From: an uncultured Mycoplasmatota bacterium
Lineage (GTDB): Bacteria; Bacillota_I; Bacilli_A; RF39; UBA660
DNA: 64,000 bases
Assembly: GCA_900551455.1 (NCBI GenBank)
Contig: URVV01000004.1
Location: forward strand, 22,330-86,329
Reading direction: 5' to 3'
The notes below the pieces were generated by a model. It ran no database searches. It worked only from the letters and a program-made list of their open reading frames with translations, and had not been told where the DNA came from. Made by a program: the position numbers and the translations under genes. Positions 38,649 through 46,787 of the stretch are shown here, piece after piece; the first letter of the stretch is position 1; each line of letters begins with the position of its first letter.

Positions 38649-40448
38649 TTATTTTAAATAATTGTTAATAATTTTTTTGTAATCTTTTTCATTACTATTT
38701 TTAATAACTATTTTCATTTTAAATTTGTTTGTTATAGTTTTAAAATACTGATTAATCAAATCTTTATCAAATTTAAATATAAAGTTTAAAAATAAGTTAT
38801 CTTCTTTATCATCCTCTAAACAATATTTTAGTATATAGTTATAATCTTCTTGTGAATAATTTATTAAATCTTTAACACCCCAATTTTGTTGATTTTTAAA
38901 CAATAATTCTAAGTGTTCTTTAACGAATTTTCTACAGAAATCTAAATCAATTCCATAATAATCACTATATATGTTGTGTTCCCAATTATTATTTTCCATT
39001 TTTATTAATGCAAGTAATGTTAAATGAATTGCTACTCTCATTTCTTCAGATTCCAAATTCATTCCAATAAATAATTTAAAACTTCGCTCATCTTTATTTT
39101 GAAGTGTTCTTAATAAAAGAAGCGCTGTTGCTTGACCTAATATGTGAGGTTTCATTTTTCTTTCTTTTGGCTTTATATAGTCGTAAGAAAAATTTGTAAT
39201 ATCTCTAATAATATTGCAACCATTATGAGCTGACATTCTATAAATTTCATGTAATTCAGTATAGCAATTTAATTTTTCTCTTTCACTTAAGTATTTATTA
39301 TTATAAACATTACTATATACTATATCAAAATAATCACTGTTATAGTGATAAATAAAATTTAATTTTATTTCTGGCCAATTTATATAAGAATAATCATTAG
39401 TTAAAGCAAAATGTTGTTGTATTTCTATATTAGTTATTATAGGAGATAACATACTTAGATAATTTTTTGTTTCGTATTCATTATTAAAATCCATTATTTT
39501 ATTAGCTATATCTTTAAAAATTTTATTCATACCATCATAACTTATAAAGATATTATGAAAATTAAATCTTGAAAGAATCCAATTGTAATATTGAATGGCT
39601 CTAGTTAAATCTTTAAAATATATAAAATGTTCTATTACTTCTATAAAATCATTTACTATACTCGGTGCATATGACATATTCAAATGATATTTTTGTAATT
39701 CCTTAGGTATATTAAACAATATTCGATCAATTAAAACTTTGTACATGTTTATATTTTTTATATATGAATTGTCATTATTTGCAATCAGTTTTATTGTTTC
39801 TTCTTTTAAATTTATTAACAGAGGGGAATTGTAGTCTTTAGGAGGAATATTGTTAATTATATTTTTTTCGCATTCTAAATAGTATTTTGAATATAGCAAT
39901 TTTACATATTTTTTTGTTGTGACAAAGATTGTTCCTATTTTTGTTATAATGTATATTAGAACAAAGATTGATAATAAAAATAGTGAAATTATTAAATTAG
40001 AACATTCTTTTTTTATTGTTAATGTAACATTAATAATCATTGAAACATATAAAAGAAACATTGGCAAATAAAATTTTAATAATTTTTTACCAAACAATAA
40101 ATTTGTTGTTTTTTCTCCAAGGATATGTTTATCCTCGACACTCGATACAAGTGATAGTACAGCAGTGGTCAAAAATGTACTTCCTATTTGAGATATTACC
40201 AAATCTTTATAAATATCTTCGTATTTAATATCCATTATTTTAATAAATTTCCATGAATGAAAATCAAATGAAATGACATTTAAAATTTTCAATATGAATA
40301 AGTATATTGTGATAAATAATATAAATTTTAAACAATTATAAATTAAATTTGTTTTTGGAGTCCATTTATGTTCTGCTTTTTTTAAATAATTATCAATATT
40401 CCATTTATTTTTTTTAATCGACATTTTAATTTTTGCTATTTTTTTCAT
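38649..40448 (-). CDS. Large four-helix membrane protein of unknown function
   Basis: About 599 residues from the ATG preceded by GGTGGG (an earlier ATG adds 21 residues). Hydrophobic segments near residues 40-60, 85-105, 125-145 and 150-175 (LIYNCLKFILFITIYLFILKI; ISQIGSTFLTTAVLSLVSS; FYLPMFLLYVSMIINVTL; LIISLFLLSIFVLIYIITKIG) form an N-terminal membrane domain. The remaining ~400 residues are helical and cytoplasmic with no recognised motif. It is divergent from the restriction-modification pair with a 106-nt shared promoter region. A defence role is a guess from context. Confidence 0.7.
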   Translation of the reverse strand: MKKIAKIKMSIKKNKWNIDNYLKKAEHKWTPKTNLIYNCLKFILFITIYLFILKILNVISFDFHSWKFIKIMDIKYEDIYKDLVISQIGSTFLTTAVLSLVSSVEDKHILGEKTTNLLFGKKLLKFYLPMFLLYVSMIINVTLTIKKECSNLIISLFLLSIFVLIYIITKIGTIFVTTKKYVKLLYSKYYLECEKNIINNIPPKDYNSPLLINLKEETIKLIANNDNSYIKNINMYKVLIDRILFNIPKELQKYHLNMSYAPSIVNDFIEVIEHFIYFKDLTRAIQYYNWILSRFNFHNIFISYDGMNKIFKDIANKIMDFNNEYETKNYLSMLSPIITNIEIQQHFALTNDYSYINWPEIKLNFIYHYNSDYFDIVYSNVYNNKYLSEREKLNCYTELHEIYRMSAHNGCNIIRDITNFSYDYIKPKERKMKPHILGQATALLLLRTLQNKDERSFKLFIGMNLESEEMRVAIHLTLLALIKMENNNWEHNIYSDYYGIDLDFCRKFVKEHLELLFKNQQNWGVKDLINYSQEDYNYILKYCLEDDKEDNLFLNFIFKFDKDLINQYFKTITNKFKMKIVIKNSNEKDYKKIINNYLK

Positions 40449-40554
40449 AATTATCCCACCCAACAAAAATAAATTGCTATTATTATAACATATTTTAAGT
40501 ATTATCAACAAAAATAACTGTGTTATATGTTATAATATATACGAGGTGTAATGT

Positions 40555-41421
40555 ATGAGTGATAACTTGATATTTTTTATGAATGCTTTTTTGTTTGAAT
40601 TGGAAGAATCATTAAATAATAATTTGGCATACTTTGATGATGTTAAATTCCAATTTGATGAAGCAAATACGGATCAACAAATAAAAATAAAGATTAAAGA
40701 ATTCATTTTAAGTAATTTTAAAAGTATTAATAGTGTCACTGAAATAAAAAGTAATGGCAAGGATACTTATATTTCAAAAGATGATTTTAGTATTTCGAAT
40801 GTTAAAGTTCCATCAGAATTAACAGATGATGATAGAAATTATATTCGAAGTACTAGAAATGCTGTATATACTAATCCGGACTTACTATTTATTATAACTG
40901 ATGGAGAAAATAACTATAGAATTCCTGTTGAAGTGAAAAGTACAAAAAATAATAATATTCCTGGGTCTAGTGTACAGCAAATAGATGCAAATGACTGGGT
41001 AATATTTTTGAAACATGATGATAAACATATTTTGGAATTTGTTACTGGAAAATATATTGATGCAATAAGCGGTACAATGCAATTTCCTGATAGAAGTCCT
41101 AGACCACAAGTATCTTATAATATATTAAAGAATTGGAATAGAGATTATAGAACCTTTAAAAATGGTATTCTAGCTTTTGAAGAGGATAAAGATAAAGATG
41201 ATAAACTTCAATTAATTGAAGATTGGCAAATGCTATTGTCGAAAAGATGGTTAGGTTTATTGAAACAAAAAAAGAAATTTTATAATGAACCTTGGTTTAA
41301 TAATAATATAAGAAAATTTTCAGTATTGTTACTAGAATATTATGATTCATTAAGCAATGAGGAAAAACAAGAATACATAAATTTTATTAAGGATAATATT
41401 ACAGGAGAAACCAATGACTAA
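40555..41421 (+). CDS. Type II restriction endonuclease, PD-(D/E)xK fold
   Basis: A 288-residue protein. The nuclease motif is NPDLLFIITDGENNYRIPVEVKST: PD, a strand, then E-V-K, followed by NIPGSSVQQIDANDWVIFLK as in several type II enzymes. The gene overlaps the methyltransferase start by 8 nt and is on the same strand, the common R-M arrangement. The recognition sequence is unknown; pairing with a C5-methyltransferase implies a target containing cytosine. GAGGTG is the ribosome site, and an overlapping earlier ATG hits a stop after two codons. Confidence 0.85.
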   Translation: MSDNLIFFMNAFLFELEESLNNNLAYFDDVKFQFDEANTDQQIKIKIKEFILSNFKSINSVTEIKSNGKDTYISKDDFSISNVKVPSELTDDDRNYIRSTRNAVYTNPDLLFIITDGENNYRIPVEVKSTKNNNIPGSSVQQIDANDWVIFLKHDDKHILEFVTGKYIDAISGTMQFPDRSPRPQVSYNILKNWNRDYRTFKNGILAFEEDKDKDDKLQLIEDWQMLLSKRWLGLLKQKKKFYNEPWFNNNIRKFSVLLLEYYDSLSNEEKQEYINFIKDNITGETND

Positions 41422-42424
41422 ACAAAAATATAAAGTAGTATCCTTGTTTTCTGGATGTGGCGGTATGGATTTAGGATTTGAAGGGAACTTTACTTATTTA
41501 AATAAAAAATATGCTGCTAACCCTTTTGAAATAGTTTACTCCAATGATTTTGAAAAGAAAGCGTGCGAAACATATAATTATAATTTCAAAACAAAAATAG
41601 TTTGTGATGATATAAATAATATAGATGAAAAAGACATTCCAAATTGTGATATAGTTATAGGTGGATTTCCATGTCAAGACTTTTCTTTAGCTGGTAAAAG
41701 AAAGGGATTTAGTAGTCAAAGAGGACAACTTTATAAACAAATGTTAAGAATTGTAAAAAGTAAAATGCCAAAAATATTTGTAGCAGAAAATGTTGAAGGA
41801 ATTAGTATAAATATTGAAAATAGTTCTCCGTTATTGAAAATAATTGATGAGTTTAGACATGTAGGTTATAAAGTTGATTATCAGTTATTTAATACTGCTG
41901 ATTATGGAGTTCCTCAAACAAGAAAAAGGATTATTATAATAGGAGTCCGTGATGATTTAAACATATTACCCAAATTTCCTAAACCAACATTAACTTCAAA
42001 TACTTGGATTACCGCAAAAGATGCTATAGATGATTTATGGGATAAATTGGATACAGGTTATGTAAAAAATCACACTTCAAAGGATTATTCAAAAGCAAAA
42101 TTTTCAGAAAATGGTAAGGGTCAAGGAAACAGACAAATTGAGGCTGATAAACCATCTATAACTATAAGAGCTGAACATCATGGAAATATAGAAGGCCATT
42201 ATAGAAGTATGAATCCTAAAGAACCTAATAATAAAAATTTTTGGAGAAGATTATCAATTAGAGAATGTGCAAGAATTCAAAGTTTTCCAGATAGCTTTGT
42301 ATTTCCATGTGCGGCTTCTTCTGCATATAAACAAATAGGAAATGCTGTCCCACCTGTTTTTGGATGGCATATTGCAAATAATGTGCTTGAAATTTTAGAG
42401 CAAATTGAAAAAGATGATTTATAG
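41414..42424 (+). CDS. DNA (cytosine-5) methyltransferase
   Basis: A 336-residue C5-MTase that protects the host from the adjacent endonuclease. Motif I is VSLFSGCGGMDLGFE; motif IV GGFPCQDFSLAGKRKGF with catalytic Cys; motif VI VAENVEGI; motif VIII QTRKRIIIIGV; motif IX RECARIQSFPDSF; motif X YKQIGNAVPPVFGWHIA. The target-recognition region (residues ~190-260) is too variable to give specificity. Its last codons overlap the convergent relaxase gene by 6 nt. Confidence 0.96.
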   Translation: MTKQKYKVVSLFSGCGGMDLGFEGNFTYLNKKYAANPFEIVYSNDFEKKACETYNYNFKTKIVCDDINNIDEKDIPNCDIVIGGFPCQDFSLAGKRKGFSSQRGQLYKQMLRIVKSKMPKIFVAENVEGISINIENSSPLLKIIDEFRHVGYKVDYQLFNTADYGVPQTRKRIIIIGVRDDLNILPKFPKPTLTSNTWITAKDAIDDLWDKLDTGYVKNHTSKDYSKAKFSENGKGQGNRQIEADKPSITIRAEHHGNIEGHYRSMNPKEPNNKNFWRRLSIRECARIQSFPDSFVFPCAASSAYKQIGNAVPPVFGWHIANNVLEILEQIEKDDL

Positions 42425-43792
42425 GGATATTCCAGAATCATCTTTTTCTTTGCCAAAATTATCATTATAACCTAAAATATTATCAAATGTTTTTTCACTA
42501 ATAATTTGATTATTATACATGTCATCAACAACTTCTGTATAAATGTCTTCTTTATCTTTTCTATTAAGCATTCTTTTTAAGAATTTAACTAGTTTTTCAA
42601 ATAAATGTTGCAGTCCTTGAAGTTGATATTTTAAATCAAAATTATCATTTTTTAATTCTTTTATTTGTTTTTCTTGAGTTTCTACTTTTTCATTTAAGTT
42701 ATCAACTCTTAACTCTAGCGTTTCATTATTCTCTCTCAAACTTTTAAGTTTTCTACTATCTTGTCTTGCTTGTTTAGTAATAATATTTAAGTTTGCCGAT
42801 AATTCTTTTACATCTCTATAATCATCTGTAATTTTATCAACTTTATCAATATAGTCTTCCAATTTATCTTTTTGTTCTTTAGAAATAATAAATAAATTAT
42901 CTTTTAATAGAACTTTCTTAAGATTTTTTATTTCATTCTTAATAATATTAGAATTAGATTTTAATTCTAAAGAATTATTACTTATTGAATCTATTTCTTT
43001 TTGATGTTTTTCAATTAAGTTTTTAGTTTCTTGATAATTAGACATGTCAGATACATTAATATCTCTATTTCTACCTTTTAATTTTTGTTTTAAAGTAGCA
43101 TCCAGATTATATTCTTTGTTGTATTCTTCAATACATAGAGTTCTCATCTTATCTTGCAACTCTTTTAATGAATTTCTAGTAAACACATCTGTTTTGCCAA
43201 CTTGAGTTGTCATTCCAGTTTTACAATTATACTTTATAGGAACACCTACAATGTGCATGTGAGGACTAGTCTCATCATAATGAATTATTGCACTACACAC
43301 TTTAAAATTTGGTATTAATAACTCTAAATCATCCACTTGTTTTGAATATACATTAGTCATTTTATATTTATATTTTAAATCCTTTGTGTCCCAAAATTTC
43401 TTATCTCCAAGTTCAATTATAATCTCGCAAGCTAAATCACTTTTAGAATTATCACTTACTTTTTTGAAATAATTATCTATCTTTCTATCTTCTCTTGTTT
43501 GCTTATTATTGTATTCTAATCTTGCTTCTTCAAATTCGTTTTTATAAAAATCTTGAACATCTTTATAAAGGGAAGAAGTACCTTTTACAATTACAATCTG
43601 TTCTTGTTCATTGTCATATTTTCTATAATTATGATTATCACATTTTGATAAAGTCTTGGCATTTTGTATTCCATTATTAGTCATTGAAGTTGTTCCACTC
43701 ACGTTATTTTTAGCAGAACTTCTAACACTATTTTTTTTATTCTTATCACTACCCAAATGGAAAGAATATGCTAATTCACTTATAAAAATCAT
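42419..43792 (-). CDS. mobV: MobV-family relaxase of element B
   Basis: A 457-residue protein. The N-terminal motif ELAYSFHLGSDKNKKNSVRSSAKNN resembles Mob/Pre starts, and the metal-binding motif is HYDETSPHMH at residues 171-180. The C-terminal half (residues ~240-420) is coiled coil (LRENNETLELRVDNLNEKVETQEKQIKELK). It lies right after a putative oriT (43831-43891) and should nick it. The ATG abuts the GGAG ribosome site with no spacing; an ATA three codons later has better spacing, so the start is uncertain. It differs strongly from the element A relaxase. Confidence 0.92.
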   Translation of the reverse strand: MIFISELAYSFHLGSDKNKKNSVRSSAKNNVSGTTSMTNNGIQNAKTLSKCDNHNYRKYDNEQEQIVIVKGTSSLYKDVQDFYKNEFEEARLEYNNKQTREDRKIDNYFKKVSDNSKSDLACEIIIELGDKKFWDTKDLKYKYKMTNVYSKQVDDLELLIPNFKVCSAIIHYDETSPHMHIVGVPIKYNCKTGMTTQVGKTDVFTRNSLKELQDKMRTLCIEEYNKEYNLDATLKQKLKGRNRDINVSDMSNYQETKNLIEKHQKEIDSISNNSLELKSNSNIIKNEIKNLKKVLLKDNLFIISKEQKDKLEDYIDKVDKITDDYRDVKELSANLNIITKQARQDSRKLKSLRENNETLELRVDNLNEKVETQEKQIKELKNDNFDLKYQLQGLQHLFEKLVKFLKRMLNRKDKEDIYTEVVDDMYNNQIISEKTFDNILGYNDNFGKEKDDSGISL

Positions 43793-43830
43793 CTCCTTTT
43801 TAATGGCTTTATTTTGGATGTCAAAATATA

Positions 43831-43891
43831 TAACCCCCTAGATATCTTGTCATGCTAACAAGATATCAGTGGGCTAAGGAATATTCCTTAG
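43831..43891 (-). other. Putative oriT of element B
   Basis: On the minus strand: palindrome CTAAGGAATATTCCTTAG (43891-43874), then CCCACT, hairpin GATATCTTGT-7 nt-ACAAGATATC (43867-43841), then TAGGGGG followed by TTATAT. The layout (short outer repeat, hairpin, TAGnGnG/TTA) matches element A's TAGTGTG/TTACTA at 8 of 10 positions and the remembered MobV nick pattern. Predicted nick between 43834 and 43833, transferring the mobV gene first. Confidence 0.65.
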
Positions 43892-44001
43892 AATCCTTTA
43901 TGCAATACTTTGTAATGAAACTATGTACTACATACTTTCAAAACTTCGTATTGTAATGATGAAAATATTTTATCTTCATAAAACATTTTCCTTTGTTAAA
44001 A

Positions 44002-44044
44002 TGCTATCGCCACTTTCATTACTTCGTAACAAAACGTGCCACGC
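44002..44044 (-). repeat. Conserved box shared with element A
   Basis: Minus-strand GTGGCACGTTTTGTT, hairpin TTAC-GAA-GTAA, then ATGAAAGTGGCGATAG: same outer sequence as 3706-3748, with changed but still complementary hairpin arms. It precedes the putative nick by about 170 nt. Co-conservation of structure in two elements with unrelated relaxases suggests a functional signal. Confidence 0.7.
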
Positions 44045-44047
44045 ATT

Positions 44048-45976
44048 TTATTTTTTTAAGAGTTCCATTCTGATAGGTTTACTCGGTATATCTTTTAACT
44101 CTCTAGAGTAGTCCACATAAGTATTACTATCATCAGGAATGTAATTGAATAATTTGTTTAACTCATCTGCGTCTTTCGTAACTACAATATTTTCTTCTTT
44201 GATATATATAATTCCAAATCTATATTCTTCCATTTTAACATCTGGATCTAATTTATAATAATCTTCTAATGGGAACACTCTAACAATAGCAGAATTATCT
44301 TCTAAAAAGTTGAAGTAGAATACTTGGTCTTTAACATAGTAGATTGCTTCAGTATAAGAAACATTATAATAGTTCTTTAATCTCATAATTATTTCTCCAA
44401 CTTCTTCTTCAGGTAGGTATTCACTAAATCTTATTTGTCCTATTAGATTACCAAATATACAATCTTGTTTTCTATCTATATAACCATTCTTAAATAATTC
44501 ATTACATGGGTTAGCAATTGATTCTCTAAAATTAACACATTTAACAAAACATTCACTACCAACTAATTCAAGTTCTACATTATCTACATAATTCATAATT
44601 AAATCAGATTTTTCTTCACGAGTTCTTTTCTTCCATGGTTTCATTTGTCTATCATATTCTTCAGGATGAATTCCTTTATTTATAAATGCTATATCACGAG
44701 CAACTAAAATATCTTTAGCCGAATAAGTAAATGTATCGCATTTATCAGCAGTATTAATTTTATCTTGTAGCATTTCTATAGTATCTTCAATTTGTTTAGC
44801 TTTTTCTTTATAATCATCTAAACTAAATGCACCATCTACATAGGCAAGTTTAGCTCTTTCTAATCTTGCTTTTTGTGTTTCAATTTCTTTAGTAATATTT
44901 TCTCGAGGTTCATCAAAGTTTTTGATTATCATAGGAACAAAGAATTGATTAACAATAGAATCATATTCAGTTAGTTCATCAACAAAAGTTTTAAAATGTT
45001 CTTCAACATCTTTTTCTTTAACTGTTAATTTGCAATCACGACAATAATAGTAAAAGTATTCATGTCCTTTTTTCTTTGAAGCTTTACCACCTAGAATCTT
45101 GCCACATTTAGGACATAGTAATTTTTGTAAGAAGATATAAGTTAAAGTTCTTGAATAAGCACGAGAGTTATTTTTCTTTTGAAACTGACATTCTTCCCAC
45201 ATTTCTTTACTAACTAATGGTTCTACTACATTAGGGTAGTAAGTAGGATGTTTAGTTCTTTTACCATGAACAAAATCTCCTTTATATATTTCATTTTCAA
45301 TAATATGAAGTATTGTATTATCTCTCCAATTATCTTTTCCTAGAACTTTTTCTTTCTTAAATAGATTTGCTATTTTTTGATAAGACAAACCATTATGATA
45401 AAGTTCATATATTCTAATAACAACATCTTTTGTTGATTCATCAATTACTAACTTTTTATCTTCATGCTTATAACCAAGTGGGGCTTTATGTGGAATGTGT
45501 CCTTGTTTAATTGCACCAGCTAAACCAACTTTAGTTCTTTCACTTGTTCTTTCAATTTCATTTTGAGATACACTCATCATAATACGAGATACCATTCTAC
45601 CATTTGAAGTAGTAGTATTTATATCATCATTTACTAAATCTAAATAAGCATTATTTTCTTCTAGAAAAGTTATAATGTTTTCCCAATCAAAAATACTTCT
45701 TGTAATTCTATCTTGTTTTAATGCTAACATTGTATTTATTTTTTTATTTTCAATATCTTCTTTTAATCTTTCAAATTCGGGCCTGTAATTTCCTTTTTTA
45801 GCACTAATTCCCTCATCAGTATAATAATCTCCAATTTCATAACCTTTGGCTCTACAATAGTCCTCTAATCGCATTTTTTGCTCCGGTAAACTAAATCCTT
45901 CACGAGCTTGATCTTCGGTACTAACTCGCATATAAAGACCAGCTACTTTTTTAACTTTCTTATCAGATAATTCCAT
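44048..45976 (-). CDS. Large serine recombinase of element B
   Basis: A 642-residue integrase. The catalytic domain has GLYMRVSTEDQAREGFSLPEQ (Ser ~19), YTDEGISAKKGNYRPEF, ALKQDRITRS and the resolvase E helix (NGRMVSRIMMSVSQNEIERTSERTKVGL). The recombinase domain follows (HKAPLGYKHEDKKLVID, DNTILHIIENEIYKGD), then the zinc ribbon CPKCGKILGG...YYYCRDCK, coiled coil and a ~200-residue C-terminal extension. Large serine recombinases usually avoid tRNA genes, so use of a tRNA-Gly site is unusual. Ribosome site AAAAGGAG precedes the ATG; a leader peptide and terminator hairpin lie upstream. Confidence 0.96.
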   Translation of the reverse strand: MELSDKKVKKVAGLYMRVSTEDQAREGFSLPEQKMRLEDYCRAKGYEIGDYYTDEGISAKKGNYRPEFERLKEDIENKKINTMLALKQDRITRSIFDWENIITFLEENNAYLDLVNDDINTTTSNGRMVSRIMMSVSQNEIERTSERTKVGLAGAIKQGHIPHKAPLGYKHEDKKLVIDESTKDVVIRIYELYHNGLSYQKIANLFKKEKVLGKDNWRDNTILHIIENEIYKGDFVHGKRTKHPTYYPNVVEPLVSKEMWEECQFQKKNNSRAYSRTLTYIFLQKLLCPKCGKILGGKASKKKGHEYFYYYCRDCKLTVKEKDVEEHFKTFVDELTEYDSIVNQFFVPMIIKNFDEPRENITKEIETQKARLERAKLAYVDGAFSLDDYKEKAKQIEDTIEMLQDKINTADKCDTFTYSAKDILVARDIAFINKGIHPEEYDRQMKPWKKRTREEKSDLIMNYVDNVELELVGSECFVKCVNFRESIANPCNELFKNGYIDRKQDCIFGNLIGQIRFSEYLPEEEVGEIIMRLKNYYNVSYTEAIYYVKDQVFYFNFLEDNSAIVRVFPLEDYYKLDPDVKMEEYRFGIIYIKEENIVVTKDADELNKLFNYIPDDSNTYVDYSRELKDIPSKPIRMELLKK

Positions 45977-45994
45977 AAACTCAACTCCTTTTAC

Positions 45995-46047
45995 AAAAAA
46001 AGAGGAGTCAAAAGTATCTAGTAAAGTCTAAATACTACTGACTCCTC
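45995..46047 (-). promoter_or_regulatory. Terminator hairpin (attenuator) in the recombinase leader
   Basis: Minus-strand stem GAGGAGTCA...TGACTCCTC, extended inward by AGTATTTAG/CTAGATACT with small mismatches, followed by seven T residues and then the recombinase ribosome site. It overlaps a 25-codon leader ORF. Ribosome position on the leader could decide whether the hairpin forms. Confidence 0.7.
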
Positions 46048-46095
46048 AAAATAATTGATATTAATTAATTTTAATTGTCTGTGTTTATATTTCAT
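46018..46095 (-). CDS. Leader peptide of the recombinase gene
   Basis: A 25-codon ORF (MKYKHRQLKLININYFEESV...) with GGAAG 7 nt before the ATG. Its stop codon lies inside the loop of the terminator hairpin, so a translating ribosome would disrupt the stem. This is the layout of ribosome-mediated attenuation seen with several resistance genes. A five-codon ORF (MEVHL) ends on its start (ATGA overlap). Expression is inferred. Confidence 0.5.
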   Translation of the reverse strand: MKYKHRQLKLININYFEESVVFRLY

Positions 46096-46139
46096 AGATG
46101 TACTTCCATTTCTAGATCATACCTCTTTCATTGGTTATA

Positions 46140-46168
46140 TATAGTATCACTTTTGAAAATAATGTCAA
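46140..46168 (-). promoter_or_regulatory. Promoter of the recombinase leader transcript
   Basis: TTGACA (46168-46163), a 17-nt spacer and ACTATA (46145-46140); an 18-nt spacing gives CTATAT. It is about 45 nt before the leader ORF. Confidence 0.65.
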
Positions 46169-46171
46169 TAG

Positions 46172-46444
46172 TTATAGATTTTTAATAAACTCTTGTAAAT
46201 CACTAATATTAATATGTTTTTGTAAATTTTCTACATAAACATCTCTACCATGATTAAAAGCTAGAAATGTTGTACCTTTGATGATTATTTTATTTGGTTC
46301 TATATAATTGATATTTGTTTTCTCAACTTTACGAATAGAACCATTGATAAACGTAGGCGTAGTATTACAAAAATCGCAAATAAACTGGATTCTTGTTTTA
46401 AGCTCTTCATCAATAGGTATTTCTTTTGTTATAACTTTTAACAT
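46172..46444 (-). CDS. Hypothetical 90-residue protein at the right end of element B
   Basis: No family recognised. The sequence (ELKTRIQFICDFCNTTPTFINGSIRKVEKTNI, then PNKIIIKGTTFLAFNHGRDVYVENLQKH) contains a CxxC (CDFC) that could bind metal. GGATGGTG precedes the ATG. It is the first gene inside the tRNA-proximal end and is transcribed toward the recombinase. Possibly a recombination directionality factor by position, but there is no sequence support. Confidence 0.5.
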   Translation of the reverse strand: MLKVITKEIPIDEELKTRIQFICDFCNTTPTFINGSIRKVEKTNINYIEPNKIIIKGTTFLAFNHGRDVYVENLQKHINISDLQEFIKNL

Positions 46445-46466
46445 AATTCACCATCCTTTCTTTTTG

Positions 46467-46489
46467 GATGGATGATTTATATATCTTCC
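46467..46489 (+). repeat. Subterminal inverted repeat, right copy
   Basis: Reverse complement of 38589-38611 with one mismatch. It lies about 90 bp inside the right end of element B. Confidence 0.65.
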
Positions 46490-46515
46490 AAGCTCACACG
46501 TGGGAGTTCGAGACA

Positions 46516-46542
46516 CAAAAAAATCTATCTTTCGATAGATTT
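46516..46542 (-). terminator. Element-supplied terminator behind tRNA-Gly
   Basis: Minus-strand stem AATCTATC-GAAA-GATAGATT followed by TTTTT. It lies on the element side of attR, replacing the original tRNA terminator now at 38508-38535. A second small hairpin (CTCGG...CCGAG) lies between it and the tRNA. Confidence 0.7.
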
Positions 46543-46577
46543 ATATATCAAACTCGGTAATTGTTCCGAGCAGATTC

Positions 46578-46588
46578 CTCAATGGAGC
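46578..46588. repeat. Right attachment repeat (attR) of element B
   Basis: CTCAATGGAGC; overlaps the encoded CCA and discriminator of tRNA-Gly, so insertion leaves the tRNA intact. Confidence 0.7.
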
Positions 46589-46657
46589 AGATGAGGGGAG
46601 TCAAACCCCCGTCACAGCCTTGGCAAGGCCGTATTCTAGTCGTTGAACCACATCTGC
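46583..46657 (-). tRNA. tRNA-Gly (anticodon GCC)
   Basis: A 75-nt cloverleaf with encoded CCA. Acceptor stem GCAGATG/CATCTGC; anticodon stem CGGCC/GGCTG with loop TTGCCAA, giving GCC; T loop TTTGACT. It is the integration target of element B. Confidence 0.95.
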
Positions 46658-46696
46658 ATAATCAGTAAACTTAAAGTAACATCAACAAGTAAATTA

Positions 46697-46724
46697 ATTA
46701 TATCAAAAATAAATTAAAAATCAA
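46697..46724 (-). promoter_or_regulatory. Promoter of tRNA-Gly
   Basis: TTGATT (46724-46719), a 16-nt spacer and TATAAT (46702-46697), about 40 nt before the tRNA 5' end. Confidence 0.65.
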
Positions 46725-46787
46725 CCTTTTTATATAAAAATAGTGAAAAAAGTTAAAATTAGTGTATAATTATTTTAGGTGATGAAG

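Larger units (their letters stand above)
38542..46577. mobile_element. Element B: 8.0-kb mobilizable element at tRNA-Gly
   Basis: Bounded by the direct repeat CTCAATGGAGC at 38542-38552 and 46578-46588. The right copy includes the CCA end and last acceptor bases of tRNA-Gly. Contents: a membrane protein, type II restriction-modification pair, MobV relaxase, oriT, conserved box, large serine recombinase with leader, and a 90-residue protein. There is no conjugation apparatus, so it needs a helper. Insertion places the element's own hairpin-T-run (46516-46542) downstream of the tRNA. Confidence 0.8.
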
